Of a stretch of 64,000 nucleotides of DNA, positions 26,069-35,508 are shown one piece after another. The stretch is from Paenibacillus oceani (GTDB lineage: Bacteria; Bacillota; Bacilli; Paenibacillales; NBRC-103111), in contig NZ_JACXJA010000031.1 in the NCBI RefSeq assembly GCF_014705615.1, positions 1 to 64,000 of the forward strand. The letters run 5' to 3'. The position numbers were made by a program, and so were the translations under genes. The stretch's first letter is position 1; every line of letters starts with the position of its first letter. Below the pieces are notes generated by a model, which worked only from the letters and a program-made list of their open reading frames with translations, made no database searches and had not been told where the DNA came from.

Positions 26069-26336
26069 ACGACCTTTCCTTATTGGTTATGTACGAAAAC
26101 TATCGTCAACCTGTCTTCTCAAAACCTTCGCCTGGTTTGGTCAAACTTCCAATCTCCCCTAACATGCTTTTAATCAATTCTTTCGATTAGCTGACATTGA
26201 TTATAGAGAATAACCTGGTTCCAAAGTAGTGATCGGTGTCATGAGTTTGTCACATGACAAATTGCCGGAGCCTCATTTATGTATCCGGCTTATTGTTAAT
26301 CGCCTGTACGGTTTATGCCATTAAGCAATCCGCTAT

Positions 26337-26366
26337 TTGACAATTTATTAATTAGTACTGTATAGT
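26337..26366 (+). promoter_or_regulatory. Promoter of the TetR gene, predicted leaderless
   Basis: -35 TTGACA (26337-26342) and -10 TATAGT (26361-26366) are 18 bases apart. The start codon at 26373 is only seven bases past the -10, where transcription would begin, and no ribosome binding site is visible, so the mRNA should start at or very near the ATG. Confidence 0.65.
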
Positions 26367-26370
26367 TCTA
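26353..26370. promoter_or_regulatory. TetR operator 1
   Basis: TAGTACT-GTAT-AGTTCTA is an 18-base inverted repeat with one mismatch, overlapping the -10 of the TetR gene. The same repeat without a mismatch lies at 26971. It suggests self-repression. Confidence 0.75.
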
Positions 26371-26372
26371 GT

Positions 26373-26954
26373 ATGATCAAAAAAGCGAAACGTTCCAACC
26401 GCGATATCGTCCTGCAAACGGCAACCGTCCTTTTTCTGGAGAAAGGCTACCAAGTGACCAGCATGGATGAAATCGTCACGGCCAGCAAAGTATCCAAAAC
26501 GAACATTTATTACCATTTCAAAAGCAAGGAGGAGCTGCTGGCCGCCATCGTCCGCCAGATGACCGGGACTTACAACCAGATCATCGAAGACATCGCAGGC
26601 CAGACCGAGCTGACTGTGACGGAACGAATCGGCCGGTTCGCCGAGGTGCTTTCCGAGCAGCAGCCCCATAGCCTGGGCGGCTGTCCCTTCCTTACGATTT
26701 ATGTCCAGACGTCGCATGAATCGGATTTCGTCAGAGAGGAGATCGCCCGTTTTTTCCAAAACCAAATCTTCACGCTGGAGAAGCTGCTGCAGGAAGGCAT
26801 CCATAGACAAGAATTCAAGCCCGGGCTGCCTGTCTCGCGGATCGCAGAGCTGATCGTCTCCACGATCGAGGGCGGGTTATTTCTGCAGCATACCCATAGA
26901 GACTCCGCCTTCCTGCCCAACCTTTTACAAACTTTGGCCTATATGCTGAAGTAA
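26373..26954 (+). CDS. TetR-family regulator
   Basis: This 193-residue protein has an N-terminal TetR DNA-binding domain (about residues 8-55; TSMDEIVTASKVSKTNIYYHFKSKEEL) and a TetR C-terminal ligand domain of usual length. The ATG at 26373 is the only sensible start, and no ribosome binding site precedes it. One operator copy overlaps its own promoter and a second lies just ahead of the downstream fusion gene, so it probably represses itself and that gene. The inducing ligand is unknown; substrates of the downstream reductase-hydrolase are candidates. It is separated from the fusion gene by 49 bases. Confidence 0.9.
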   Translation: MIKKAKRSNRDIVLQTATVLFLEKGYQVTSMDEIVTASKVSKTNIYYHFKSKEELLAAIVRQMTGTYNQIIEDIAGQTELTVTERIGRFAEVLSEQQPHSLGGCPFLTIYVQTSHESDFVREEIARFFQNQIFTLEKLLQEGIHRQEFKPGLPVSRIAELIVSTIEGGLFLQHTHRDSAFLPNLLQTLAYMLK

Positions 26955-26970
26955 TTTTTTTACCCACAAC

Positions 26971-26988
26971 TAGTACTAAACAGTACTA
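26971..26988. promoter_or_regulatory. TetR operator 2
   Basis: TAGTACT-AAAC-AGTACTA is a perfect 18-base inverted repeat of the same arms as operator 1. It contains a TACTAT -10-like element and lies just upstream of AAAGGAG and the ATG of the fusion gene, so TetR binding would block its transcription. Confidence 0.8.
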
Positions 26989-27003
26989 TAAAAGGAGTGC
27001 ATA

Positions 27004-28845
27004 ATGATGAGTTCGATATTCATAACAGGGGGCAGCGGGTTTATCGGGCGGCGCGTGGTCGCGGCCTTGGCGAAAGCGAAACATCGCCTCTACGTGCTGG
27101 TCCGTTCTGAAGCAAGGCTGGCCGAAGCGATGAAGGAGGTCGGCTGCAGCGACATGTCTTCGATTACGGCGGTGCGCGGCGATCTGACGAAGCCTTCGCT
27201 CGGCCTCAGTCCGGAGGATCGGCAGTTGCTCCGCAACGTAGACACCATCATACACGCCGGCGGGCCGATGGATATTCTTCTGCAGGAGGAGGAAGCCCGT
27301 CAGCTGTTTGTCCACGCTGCTCAAGAAATCGCCGGTCTCGCCAAAACCGTTCACGATTCGAGCGGGCTCCGGCATTTTATCCACGTCGTCGGCTTCAAGT
27401 CGCCTTACTCGGATCGCGACAACGACAGCCATGCTCCCACATACGACGATCGCTCAGATCCTCCCTACGAGAAAATGAAGTTCGAGGCCGATCTGCTGAT
27501 CCGCCAAAAGCTGCATGCTTGGGGAATCCCGCTATCCGTAGTGAACCCGAGCGTAGTGATCGGCGACTCCTATACGGGAATAACCGAACAGACCGGCGGG
27601 CTCGGCATCCTGGTGAATGCGGTGCGCCGAAATCTGATGGCTCTGGCTCCGGGCGGCCCGGACTACTGGCTTCCGCTCGTGCACGCCGACCATGTCGCGG
27701 CGTTTATTTCCGCCTTGGTGGAGGAAGCGAATCCGGTGAGCGACACCTATTATTTATTGGATGACAAGCGGAACAGCCCCGGCATCACCGAGCTGGTCCG
27801 GCTCATTGCCAGAGAGGTCCGGGCCGCCGCTCCAATCGGCTCGATTCCGCCCCGGCTCATCAAGAAGCTGCTGAACGCCGGCGCCGACAAACTAGTACAG
27901 CTTCCCGGACAGTCCGTGGATTTCATCGTGCAATCCGAGTTCCCGACGGCCTCCAAGCGGGCGATAGAGACGAAATACGACCTGAATCTGTCCGTAAACG
28001 AATCGGCCTTGCCCTTTGTCATCACCGACTTGGATTACCGGCTGTCCCATGGAGCTGTCCGTCTGCCCGAGCCGTTCCGATTCCATAGAAGGGCCGGTCT
28101 GGCCACGATCGAAAGCGAAGGAAGCGGAATCCCGATCGTGATCGTTCACGGCACGTTCAGCTCCTCGCTGGCTTTGCTGCCGATGGCGCAGTCCCTGGCC
28201 AAGCTGGGGCATCCGATCTATCTCGCCGATCTTCCCGGATTCGGCCGTTCTCCCTATCACCACCATAAGGGTTCCGGCCTGCAAGGCTTCGAGCGCGCTG
28301 TGGAGGAGCTGATACGCAGCCTTGATTCGAAAGTGATCATCGCGGGGCATTCGTTCGGGGGATATTTGGCCGCGAAGATGCTGGAGACCGTACCGGACCG
28401 CATCGAAAAAGCCGTGCTGCTTCAGCCTGTGCTGGAGTCCATAAGCTCCCGGTATCGTTCTTCATTCCGGACTCAAACCGGCTTGCAGTTCCTGTCCAAA
28501 TCTTCATTAATGAGAAAAATGCTTCAAACCAAAAGCTTCGATAACGCCGAAGAAATTCCCGAAAGCTATCTTTCTTATGTGCATAATGAATGTAAGTCTA
28601 CACGAGTAAGGAAAACGACCGCCGAAGTGATGAGCCGCCTGTCCAGACCTGAACATATAACCGTCCATCCGGCACGCTGGAATCCGAAGCAGGTTGCGAT
28701 TTTGTGGGGAACAACCGATACGGAGCACGCGCTTCCCCGCTCCATGGATGCATTCCGGGTAACACCGCTGCCTTATGCCCACCAGTTCCCGATATCGCAT
28801 CCGGAAGCAGCCGCACGTTCTATACAAATGGCCCTGAAGCAATAA
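27004..28845 (+). CDS. Extended-SDR reductase fused to an alpha/beta hydrolase
   Basis: This 613-residue protein joins an extended short-chain dehydrogenase (about residues 1-300; GGSGFIGRRVVAAL as the NAD(P) motif and the YxxxK motif in YEKMKFEAD) to an alpha/beta hydrolase (about 365-613; VIVHGTFSSS, nucleophile elbow GHSFGGY, a late Asp in WGTTDTEHA and His near the end). The SDR half resembles the fatty acyl-CoA reductase/NAD-epimerase type. The joined activity might reduce an acyl or aldehyde and release it by ester hydrolysis (inference). The ATG at 27004 follows AAAAGGAGTGC. The gene is under TetR control (operators at 26353 and 26971). Such fusions are unusual; no permease or other enzyme accompanies it. 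Confidence 0.83.
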   Translation: MMSSIFITGGSGFIGRRVVAALAKAKHRLYVLVRSEARLAEAMKEVGCSDMSSITAVRGDLTKPSLGLSPEDRQLLRNVDTIIHAGGPMDILLQEEEARQLFVHAAQEIAGLAKTVHDSSGLRHFIHVVGFKSPYSDRDNDSHAPTYDDRSDPPYEKMKFEADLLIRQKLHAWGIPLSVVNPSVVIGDSYTGITEQTGGLGILVNAVRRNLMALAPGGPDYWLPLVHADHVAAFISALVEEANPVSDTYYLLDDKRNSPGITELVRLIAREVRAAAPIGSIPPRLIKKLLNAGADKLVQLPGQSVDFIVQSEFPTASKRAIETKYDLNLSVNESALPFVITDLDYRLSHGAVRLPEPFRFHRRAGLATIESEGSGIPIVIVHGTFSSSLALLPMAQSLAKLGHPIYLADLPGFGRSPYHHHKGSGLQGFERAVEELIRSLDSKVIIAGHSFGGYLAAKMLETVPDRIEKAVLLQPVLESISSRYRSSFRTQTGLQFLSKSSLMRKMLQTKSFDNAEEIPESYLSYVHNECKSTRVRKTTAEVMSRLSRPEHITVHPARWNPKQVAILWGTTDTEHALPRSMDAFRVTPLPYAHQFPISHPEAAARSIQMALKQ

Positions 28846-28889
28846 GAAGAGAGACGGCACCGGATGAATCCGCGCTAAAAAACGCCAAA

Positions 28890-28946
28890 CAGCGCTTCAG
28901 CATCAACTTCCTTCCATCCGGAAGTGCAGTTGATGCCGAAGTGCTG
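28890..28946 (-). terminator. Long-stem terminator between convergent genes
   Basis: CAGCGCTTCAGCATCAACT pairs with a matching arm across a bulge of four bases (AGTTGATGC then GAAGTGCTG), giving about 20 base pairs. On the minus strand TTTGGCGTTTTTT follows. It lies between the fusion gene and the giant lyase gene, which converge on it. Confidence 0.65.
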
Positions 28947-28980
28947 CTCCACTTAATCCATGCCTATGGACGGCCTGGTA

Positions 28981-31900
28981 TCAAGGGAAAGGCGCCGCCG
29001 CGTAAGTTTGCGCCGTAAGCGGGATGCGGAACGCGCTGCCGGCGGCTATATCATACACGAAGCCTTGACTGAAATCCGCCGCGTTGACGTAGGAACGGAC
29101 AAACGTCGCATCGCCCACGGACAGCCTGTACAAGCCGCCGCCAAGCGGCGTCACATCCTTGATTTCATACGCCGCGTTTCGGACGCCGTCGTTGTCGACG
29201 AATATCCATTTTCCGATTACATCCGGCACGCCGCCTCCGTATACCGCCATCTGAATGTCCATATGGTTGCTGACGGACAGTACGCGCGTGAAATCGATCA
29301 CGGTCCCTTCCAGCCGGGCCGCGGCAGCCGGAACAGCCGGCGCGCTCACCGGGATCATATAGGCGCTGTCGTGGATGTATCCGTACACTTGCTCGCCATC
29401 CAACTCGGAATACACGCCGAGGAATCCTTTGAAGCGAATTTTGCCGTCAATCGTATATTCCGTATCCGGATTCAACGAATAGACGATATAGTCGGTTCTC
29501 CCGTCCGTAAGCTCCACCTTGACCGCCTTCACGTCAGGCGAATCGACGATCGCTCCCCCTTCGCGCACAACCGCGCTGCCGATCGAGTGAATGAATCGCT
29601 CGTTTTTGTACGGCTCCATGACGGAGGCGAACAGACTGTCCAGATTCGTCCCGCTTCGGCGGGCGATCAAGTAACGAAGCGTCTCGGGGTTGCCCGGTTT
29701 GTTTTGCGGCGGCACTCCGTCCGCCAGCGCTACTTCGTCCAGATCACCAAGCATCGTTAGACGCAGATGAATGTCTTCCGGCTCGGACAGCACGTTCCAG
29801 GTGTCCTCCACGGCCCAGTCCGCACTGAACGAACTTGCCGGATTTGCATCACGGGACACGTTTTTCAAATAGTGGAATCCGCTGCCCATATAGCCGCGCC
29901 CGTCGACGTCGTCCACCCGCTCGCCATAGCCGACATTCGGTCCCGCATACGTTCCGGTCGGCTGTCCGACCATCGCAAGCCCTTCCGTAGCGACCGTCCC
30001 TTCAGCCCCATGGAAGCTGAAATGGTGGTCGTTGCCGCCGCTCACCCGGAAAAAGTCGACGGCATATGAAGCTGTATCGTACACCTGAATCATGACCGTC
30101 GTCCGTTTGTACAGATCCGTCTGAGGGTACGCGTCGGGCGCTTCCACATCAATCAGCTTGACGCGCTCCGTGTCGTCGAAATGTTTCGGATCGGCTACCC
30201 ACTGCGCTTCCTGCTTCCTTTGGTCGACAACTACGGTGTTGTGGCTGATCGTATTGTTCACCCATTGGTGCCGATGCTTATCGAGGTTGTCGGCGAATTC
30301 GGGATAGCCCAGATCCGGAGCCAGGTCGAGACCGAAGGCATGAACGCCCACATTCAGCGCGTCCCGGTGTCCGTGTCCGCTCGTCCGTCCGTAGTACATC
30401 CAGAAATCGCGCAGCGTATTGCCTTGCGCATTCGCCTGATCCCGCAAGGCGCGGGCTTGCTCGTCAAGCAAACTGAGCGTGCGGACGCCCATCTTGTAGT
30501 TGCCGGCTGCCGGGTTTTTGCCGATGCTTTCAAAGGTAATATGGTGCGTTCCCGCCGTCAGCGTCATCCTGACGATGGTCTCGAAATCATCCGTGCGGCC
30601 TCCGTAGAAGTCCAGTTCCTTCACCGGTTGCCCGTCGATCGAGATGCGGTAGATGCCGTACGTTGCCGCCTTGAACGGAAGCAGATCGATATCGTATTCG
30701 TCCGTCGCGGGCACCTGGAAGCCGAATGTGATCGTCGCTCCCGGAGCGGACGCTTCCAACTGGACCGTGCCCGATTCTGCAAACAGCTTGTGCGGCGTAT
30801 TGCCCGCCGTCACGGGCATAAACGGAAACTCGTACGGTATGCCGAACCGCTGACTATGGCTTTGTCCGTCGCGCAAAGCGGCAAACCCGTAGCCGCTTAA
30901 ATGGCTGCTCTTCAAATCAAGCGGCCCGTGCTCGGCGATGACGCTGCGGATCTGATCGCTTACCTGCTCCGGATTATTCGAGAACACATCCTTATGAATC
31001 CCGTCGGCTCGATTGTAATTGAGAAAATAAGCCATCTGGGCAAACACCGGGTCTCCGAACCGATCGAACGCTTTGACCATATCGGACAGCTTGACGCTAA
31101 TTCCCGGGTTGCCGGTATAACCCGAGTCGCCGATATTGGCCGTGTACGCTTCGCTCAACGTAAGCGGATACAGCGCGGAAAACATTTTGCGGAACTTGAC
31201 GTTTTGATACAAATCTCCGGCCTGGTACAGATCGTATCCGTCCAACAGGTCTGCCGTAAGCTGATGCCGGGACAACCACAGCGCATTGTAACCCGGAGCC
31301 GCCTCATTCCCGCTGCCGTCCCGGTCCACGTTCGAGACAAGTGAGTTCCAGATGTTCCCGCCGGTTACCCGATACGGATTCGTCAGCAGACCGCCCGAAC
31401 GGAACGTAAAATCGAGCCATTCTTTCGTGTGCGGCAAAGTGTCGTAAACGACGGCAGCCATCGCCAGAGCGCTTTGATGCATCCCGTCGTTGCCGTGAAT
31501 ATGCGCCGACTTGACGGAAGGATACACTTGCTTAACAATACCGTCTTCGATATTGCGCCGGATATCGCCGCCGCCGCTCTTCGGATTCGTCAGCCGGTAC
31601 TGCTGCGATTTCGCGCCCAGGAAGGCGACGATTTGCGGATCGCCAACTGCGGGATAGAAGGCATCATAGGCGCCGATAAACTCTTTGACCAGCTCCGTTT
31701 CCCAGATGGAGCCAACCGCCTTGCCGCGGCCCGTCCCGCCGTGCGAATTCAGATACAGCGTCCGATTATAAGCCGATACATCCAGCTCGGGGTATACGTC
31801 CGCAACCCGATCCAGCATAATCGTCCCGGCCCGGGCATACTTCATATCGCCGGTATACAGGTAAGCATCCTTGAATGCGATCAACGCATCCTGAATCATT

Positions 31901-33906
31901 CCCGTTTTGTACCACAGAAACCAATGCACGTAATAAGCGATAAACGTGTAGCGAATGCCTTGATCATCCACCCAGCCGAAGCCGTCATCGACGCCCCAGC
32001 CCGCCCCTTTCTCCGGATACAGCGTATTGACCAGCAGGCCGCGATCGGCCAGTTCAGGCCGAAACACCCCGTGCTCATCAAGCCCGCTGGTATAATAAGC
32101 TCCGAAGTCGTTCGTCGGGAACGTGTAGCCGCTGCTCGGGTCGACGATTTTCCACGGCTGCTGGACCGGGTCGGCCGTATAAGGATAATTGCCGTACTGG
32201 TCGATCGCTCTGCCGGTAATCGGACTGCCGAGCTGCTGATTCACTCCGTAGCTGCGCGGCAGCGTCTGGGCCGGCACGGAGTTCCACAGAAATTCAAGCC
32301 CGCCCGACAAGTAACGATCGGCTTTCGTCACGGCGTCGTCGCGTAGAGTGGTCGCCCATGCGTATTGCTGAACGTTGCTCCGTGCTGCGGCAATCTTATC
32401 CGGCGTATAGTAGGTAGCTCTTGTCTTGCTGCCTGCGACCGGGCTGTTCCTCCTGAGCGAAGCATCGTCGAAGGAAGCGACTCCCGCCTGATCCCGACCG
32501 ATGCCGAGCTGCAAGCTGGCGTAAGCCGCGCTCTCCGGCGCCGTTCCTTCGGCAGTCAGTTCCTCCCATAGATGAAGAGCGGCGCTTTCCGACGGAAAGC
32601 TAAGGAGAGCATTCATGTTCGCGTCCCAAAATTCGAGCCTCAGCTCGGCTGTCCCCGAAGCAGCGTTTACGAAAACACCCGCCTTATAGTCCGCTCCCGC
32701 TTCGACCGGAACAAGATGACTGCGCAGCGCAGCTTGACCGGAAGAACCGGTGTCCGTAAGTTGTACGCTGTTCACGCCACCATGCACGACGCTGTTCGAG
32801 ACCGCGACACCGCCCCCTGTCTCGTTCCAATGATCGGGCTTGCCGCCCGTCACAAGCTCGAATGCTCCGTTCATCAAGTCCCGATGCAGGTCGTTCGGAA
32901 CGGCGCGGAACGCCGCATCGTCGAAATAAGCGGTGCCTACGTTGCCCACATGCAAATAAAGCCGCAAGCTCGCGTAAACCGCCCCGTTCGGCGCCGCCCC
33001 GCTAGCCTGGATTTCGCTCCACTGGCTCAGTGTCGTGTTCGAGGCCGGGAACGTAGCGAGCAGCGTGCTCCCCGCGTCCCAAAACTCGATATACAGCTGA
33101 GAAGTGCCCTGCACATTGAACGATTGAACACTCGCTTCGTATCTCTGTCCGGGGACGATCTTCATCCGGTTGCTGCGCAAACTGACGGACGAAGTGTTGC
33201 TGGAATCGACGAGCTTTACGCTATTTGTGCCGCTATATGCTTTCTCGCTGGTCGAATACCCTTCTCCCGCCGCCAATCTCCAATGGACCGGCAAACCGCC
33301 CGATACCAGTTCCAAGTCTCCGTTTTGCAGCGGATCGAGCACGTTCATGATGCGGAAGGCGGCATCGTCAAAATACGCGGAACCGACATTCGTTTGATGA
33401 AGATAAAACCGCAAGCTAACTTCCGCGGCCATGTCCGGAACTTGCCCATATACCTTGATCTCCTTCCAGCGATTCAACGTCGTATTGCTTTCGTAGGGGA
33501 CTGTCAGCAAATTGCCGCCGGCATCCCAAAACTCCACGAACAAAGCGGACGTCCCTTGCACATTGTAAGAATATACTAACGCTTCATACGGCTGCCCGGC
33601 TTGCACCGGCAGCTTCGCACTGCGCAATCGGGCCGACGTGACGTTGCTCGGATCGGTCAGCTTGACGCTCCGCAAGCCGGTGTGCACCTGCTCCGTCGAG
33701 GACTCCGCAATACCCGTAGCCGTCCAGTGCTGCGGCTTGCCCGCAGTCGTGTCTTCGAACCCGGCATTGGGCAAGTCCGCCCATGATGCCGAAGCCGTCC
33801 CTGCAACGCAGAAATCCGGCATGACGGGAAGTCCCGATACAAAAAGCAGAAGGATGAGGCCGATTGCCACCCGTTTTCTCATTACCCGCCCTATTATTCC
33901 ACGCAC
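28981..33906 (-). CDS. Giant secreted heparinase II/III-like polysaccharide lyase with three N-terminal binding modules
   Basis: This 1641-residue protein begins with a signal peptide (IGLILLLFVSGL, ending near AGTASA). Three related beta-sandwich modules follow (roughly residues 45-185, 190-335 and 343-490), each with a VKLTD/VQLTD block, FVEFWDAGG/YIEFWDAGS/RLEFWDANM and an AYFDDAAF-type end, as in carbohydrate-binding modules. A heparinase II/III-like catalytic region follows to about 1300, with GRTSGHGHRDALN near residue 1175 and ISHNTVVVDQ, then a C-terminal beta domain. It should cleave uronic-acid polysaccharides by beta-elimination; the substrate is unknown. The GTG at 33906 follows AGGTGAAC; an ATG at 33882 is a possible alternative. 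It lies downstream of a sugar-binding lipoprotein gene and a divergent AraC regulator. Confidence 0.82.
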   Translation of the reverse strand: MRGIIGRVMRKRVAIGLILLLFVSGLPVMPDFCVAGTASASWADLPNAGFEDTTAGKPQHWTATGIAESSTEQVHTGLRSVKLTDPSNVTSARLRSAKLPVQAGQPYEALVYSYNVQGTSALFVEFWDAGGNLLTVPYESNTTLNRWKEIKVYGQVPDMAAEVSLRFYLHQTNVGSAYFDDAAFRIMNVLDPLQNGDLELVSGGLPVHWRLAAGEGYSTSEKAYSGTNSVKLVDSSNTSSVSLRSNRMKIVPGQRYEASVQSFNVQGTSQLYIEFWDAGSTLLATFPASNTTLSQWSEIQASGAAPNGAVYASLRLYLHVGNVGTAYFDDAAFRAVPNDLHRDLMNGAFELVTGGKPDHWNETGGGVAVSNSVVHGGVNSVQLTDTGSSGQAALRSHLVPVEAGADYKAGVFVNAASGTAELRLEFWDANMNALLSFPSESAALHLWEELTAEGTAPESAAYASLQLGIGRDQAGVASFDDASLRRNSPVAGSKTRATYYTPDKIAAARSNVQQYAWATTLRDDAVTKADRYLSGGLEFLWNSVPAQTLPRSYGVNQQLGSPITGRAIDQYGNYPYTADPVQQPWKIVDPSSGYTFPTNDFGAYYTSGLDEHGVFRPELADRGLLVNTLYPEKGAGWGVDDGFGWVDDQGIRYTFIAYYVHWFLWYKTGMIQDALIAFKDAYLYTGDMKYARAGTIMLDRVADVYPELDVSAYNRTLYLNSHGGTGRGKAVGSIWETELVKEFIGAYDAFYPAVGDPQIVAFLGAKSQQYRLTNPKSGGGDIRRNIEDGIVKQVYPSVKSAHIHGNDGMHQSALAMAAVVYDTLPHTKEWLDFTFRSGGLLTNPYRVTGGNIWNSLVSNVDRDGSGNEAAPGYNALWLSRHQLTADLLDGYDLYQAGDLYQNVKFRKMFSALYPLTLSEAYTANIGDSGYTGNPGISVKLSDMVKAFDRFGDPVFAQMAYFLNYNRADGIHKDVFSNNPEQVSDQIRSVIAEHGPLDLKSSHLSGYGFAALRDGQSHSQRFGIPYEFPFMPVTAGNTPHKLFAESGTVQLEASAPGATITFGFQVPATDEYDIDLLPFKAATYGIYRISIDGQPVKELDFYGGRTDDFETIVRMTLTAGTHHITFESIGKNPAAGNYKMGVRTLSLLDEQARALRDQANAQGNTLRDFWMYYGRTSGHGHRDALNVGVHAFGLDLAPDLGYPEFADNLDKHRHQWVNNTISHNTVVVDQRKQEAQWVADPKHFDDTERVKLIDVEAPDAYPQTDLYKRTTVMIQVYDTASYAVDFFRVSGGNDHHFSFHGAEGTVATEGLAMVGQPTGTYAGPNVGYGERVDDVDGRGYMGSGFHYLKNVSRDANPASSFSADWAVEDTWNVLSEPEDIHLRLTMLGDLDEVALADGVPPQNKPGNPETLRYLIARRSGTNLDSLFASVMEPYKNERFIHSIGSAVVREGGAIVDSPDVKAVKVELTDGRTDYIVYSLNPDTEYTIDGKIRFKGFLGVYSELDGEQVYGYIHDSAYMIPVSAPAVPAAAARLEGTVIDFTRVLSVSNHMDIQMAVYGGGVPDVIGKWIFVDNDGVRNAAYEIKDVTPLGGGLYRLSVGDATFVRSYVNAADFSQGFVYDIAAGSAFRIPLTAQTYAAAPFP

Positions 33907-34007
33907 GCTTGTTCACCTGTCCTATAAACAAACTGGTACGATTTCACCGGGTTGCCCGCTCCACTTCTCTGTCTAATGTATCGTTCTCCTTCGTTTGTCG
34001 GCCGTGC

Positions 34008-35330
34008 TTACTTCGTCTTCTCCCGAATTTTTTTGTCCAGCTGCTCCGCCGCATCGCGAAGCGCCGTGTTCAAATCTTTCTCTCCCAGCATGTGGCTGAG
34101 GAAGGCATTCTGAAACTCAACCTGAGCGTCATTGGCGAAAGGCGTGTAGTTCATCGGAGCGGATGACTTCTTCGGAAACATCGCCGACACGTTTTTCCCC
34201 TGGAACTTGGGCATATCTTGTCCGTACTGCTTCTTGATTTCCGGGTCCTTCAACACCGTCGCATACCCGGCCTTGTTATGCGGAATCTGAAACTGCTCCG
34301 AGGTGAGGAACGCGATGATATCGAAAGCCGTCTCCTTCTGCTTGCTGATGGACGCGACATACCAATAGTTCGGGTACGGCTGCGGGCCGACCCCCGGCGC
34401 ATTCGGCAAGGAAGGCACTTGCACGACATCCCAGTTCATCGTCTCAAGAGGAGTGCCGCCCGTGAAATTCGTATACATCGCCGCCCGCGATTCTTTCTCG
34501 AAGAAATTGCGGCTCTTCGCAATGTCCAGTTCATCCTTCGTATAGGTCAAGCCCGCCGCCTTATACACATCGACGATATTCTGCATAAATTGCTTCCAGG
34601 GCTCGGCGGTCAAGTTCGCTTTCATCGTCTTCGGATCGACCGGATCAAGCCCCAACTGGTTCGTCGACATCTGGGCGCCAGGCGAGGTGACGTAACCGTA
34701 ATACTGGATTCCGCCCTCGACACGGGTCATCGCCTTGGACAAGCTCGCCAACTCTTCCCACGTCATCCCGTCCTTCGGATACGGCTGGCCGAACTTGTCG
34801 AACAGATCTTTGTTGTAGAACAGCCCGGATGTCGCCGTCCATACCGGCAAGCCGTACAATTTCCCGCCGCCCAGCTTCCGCTGAAGATCGACCATAGTCG
34901 GTTCCAGCTTATCGAACGAGTAGCCGCGCGACTTCGCCAATTCGCTCAAATCGTACTGCAGCTCGAAATCATAGAGGTGGGTAAAAAAGGTTCCGATCGA
35001 GCCGAACATAATGTCAATCGGCACTTTGGCGGCGATCGTATCCTTCAGAACATCGGACGTAAAGGTCAGTTTGACGTTCGGGAACTTGCTGCGGATGGCG
35101 TCGCCGTATTGCTTGTTAAACGCTTCCTCCGTCATTTTGTTGTTGCTGTACACCGTAATCGGTACCGGTTCGCTTGGTACTTTCAGCTGCGTCCCCTCTT
35201 GCGGGGCGCTGCCTTGCGGAGCGCTTCCCTCCGGCGCCGCCGCTTGTTGTCCGCCCCCGCACGCCGATAACACAAGCGCCAGCATCAACGGAGCGACGAT
35301 GCTCCCTCTGCGTATCCCTTTCTTTTTCAT
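34008..35330 (-). CDS. ABC-type sugar-binding lipoprotein (family 1), second copy
   Basis: This 440-residue lipoprotein (lipobox LSAC at Cys24, followed by a Gly/Ser/Ala/Pro-rich linker) is an extracellular solute-binding family 1 protein. LFYNKDLFDKFG, PKDGMTWEEL and KQKETAFDIIAFLTSEQF mark the fold. It is a paralogue of the lipoprotein at 10665; both carry PYPKDGMTW. It probably captures oligosaccharides released by the giant lyase. The start ATG at 35330 lies behind GGGAGGGGTTC. It is upstream of the lyase gene on the same strand, so both may be co-transcribed. No permease or ATPase gene is nearby, so the transporter core must be shared. Confidence 0.86.
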   Translation of the reverse strand: MKKKGIRRGSIVAPLMLALVLSACGGGQQAAAPEGSAPQGSAPQEGTQLKVPSEPVPITVYSNNKMTEEAFNKQYGDAIRSKFPNVKLTFTSDVLKDTIAAKVPIDIMFGSIGTFFTHLYDFELQYDLSELAKSRGYSFDKLEPTMVDLQRKLGGGKLYGLPVWTATSGLFYNKDLFDKFGQPYPKDGMTWEELASLSKAMTRVEGGIQYYGYVTSPGAQMSTNQLGLDPVDPKTMKANLTAEPWKQFMQNIVDVYKAAGLTYTKDELDIAKSRNFFEKESRAAMYTNFTGGTPLETMNWDVVQVPSLPNAPGVGPQPYPNYWYVASISKQKETAFDIIAFLTSEQFQIPHNKAGYATVLKDPEIKKQYGQDMPKFQGKNVSAMFPKKSSAPMNYTPFANDAQVEFQNAFLSHMLGEKDLNTALRDAAEQLDKKIREKTK

Positions 35331-35508
35331 AGATGAACCCCTCCCTATGGAATTGGCTTGCCTGATGCGGTCATATTAGGTTGCCGCGGCTTCGCCGCCT
35401 GCCTTATAATGACCGTATACCTAATTATAAGAGCCCCCAAAAATTGGCTGTATGTCCCCATTTGTCCGATTTATAACGATTTTTGTTCAGCGAGGGCGTG
35501 CGACGATC

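Noticed and set aside
28704-29018. Plus-strand ORF running from the end of the fusion gene across the long hairpin
   Set aside because: It shadows the fusion gene and crosses the terminator; no ribosome binding site and no family pattern.
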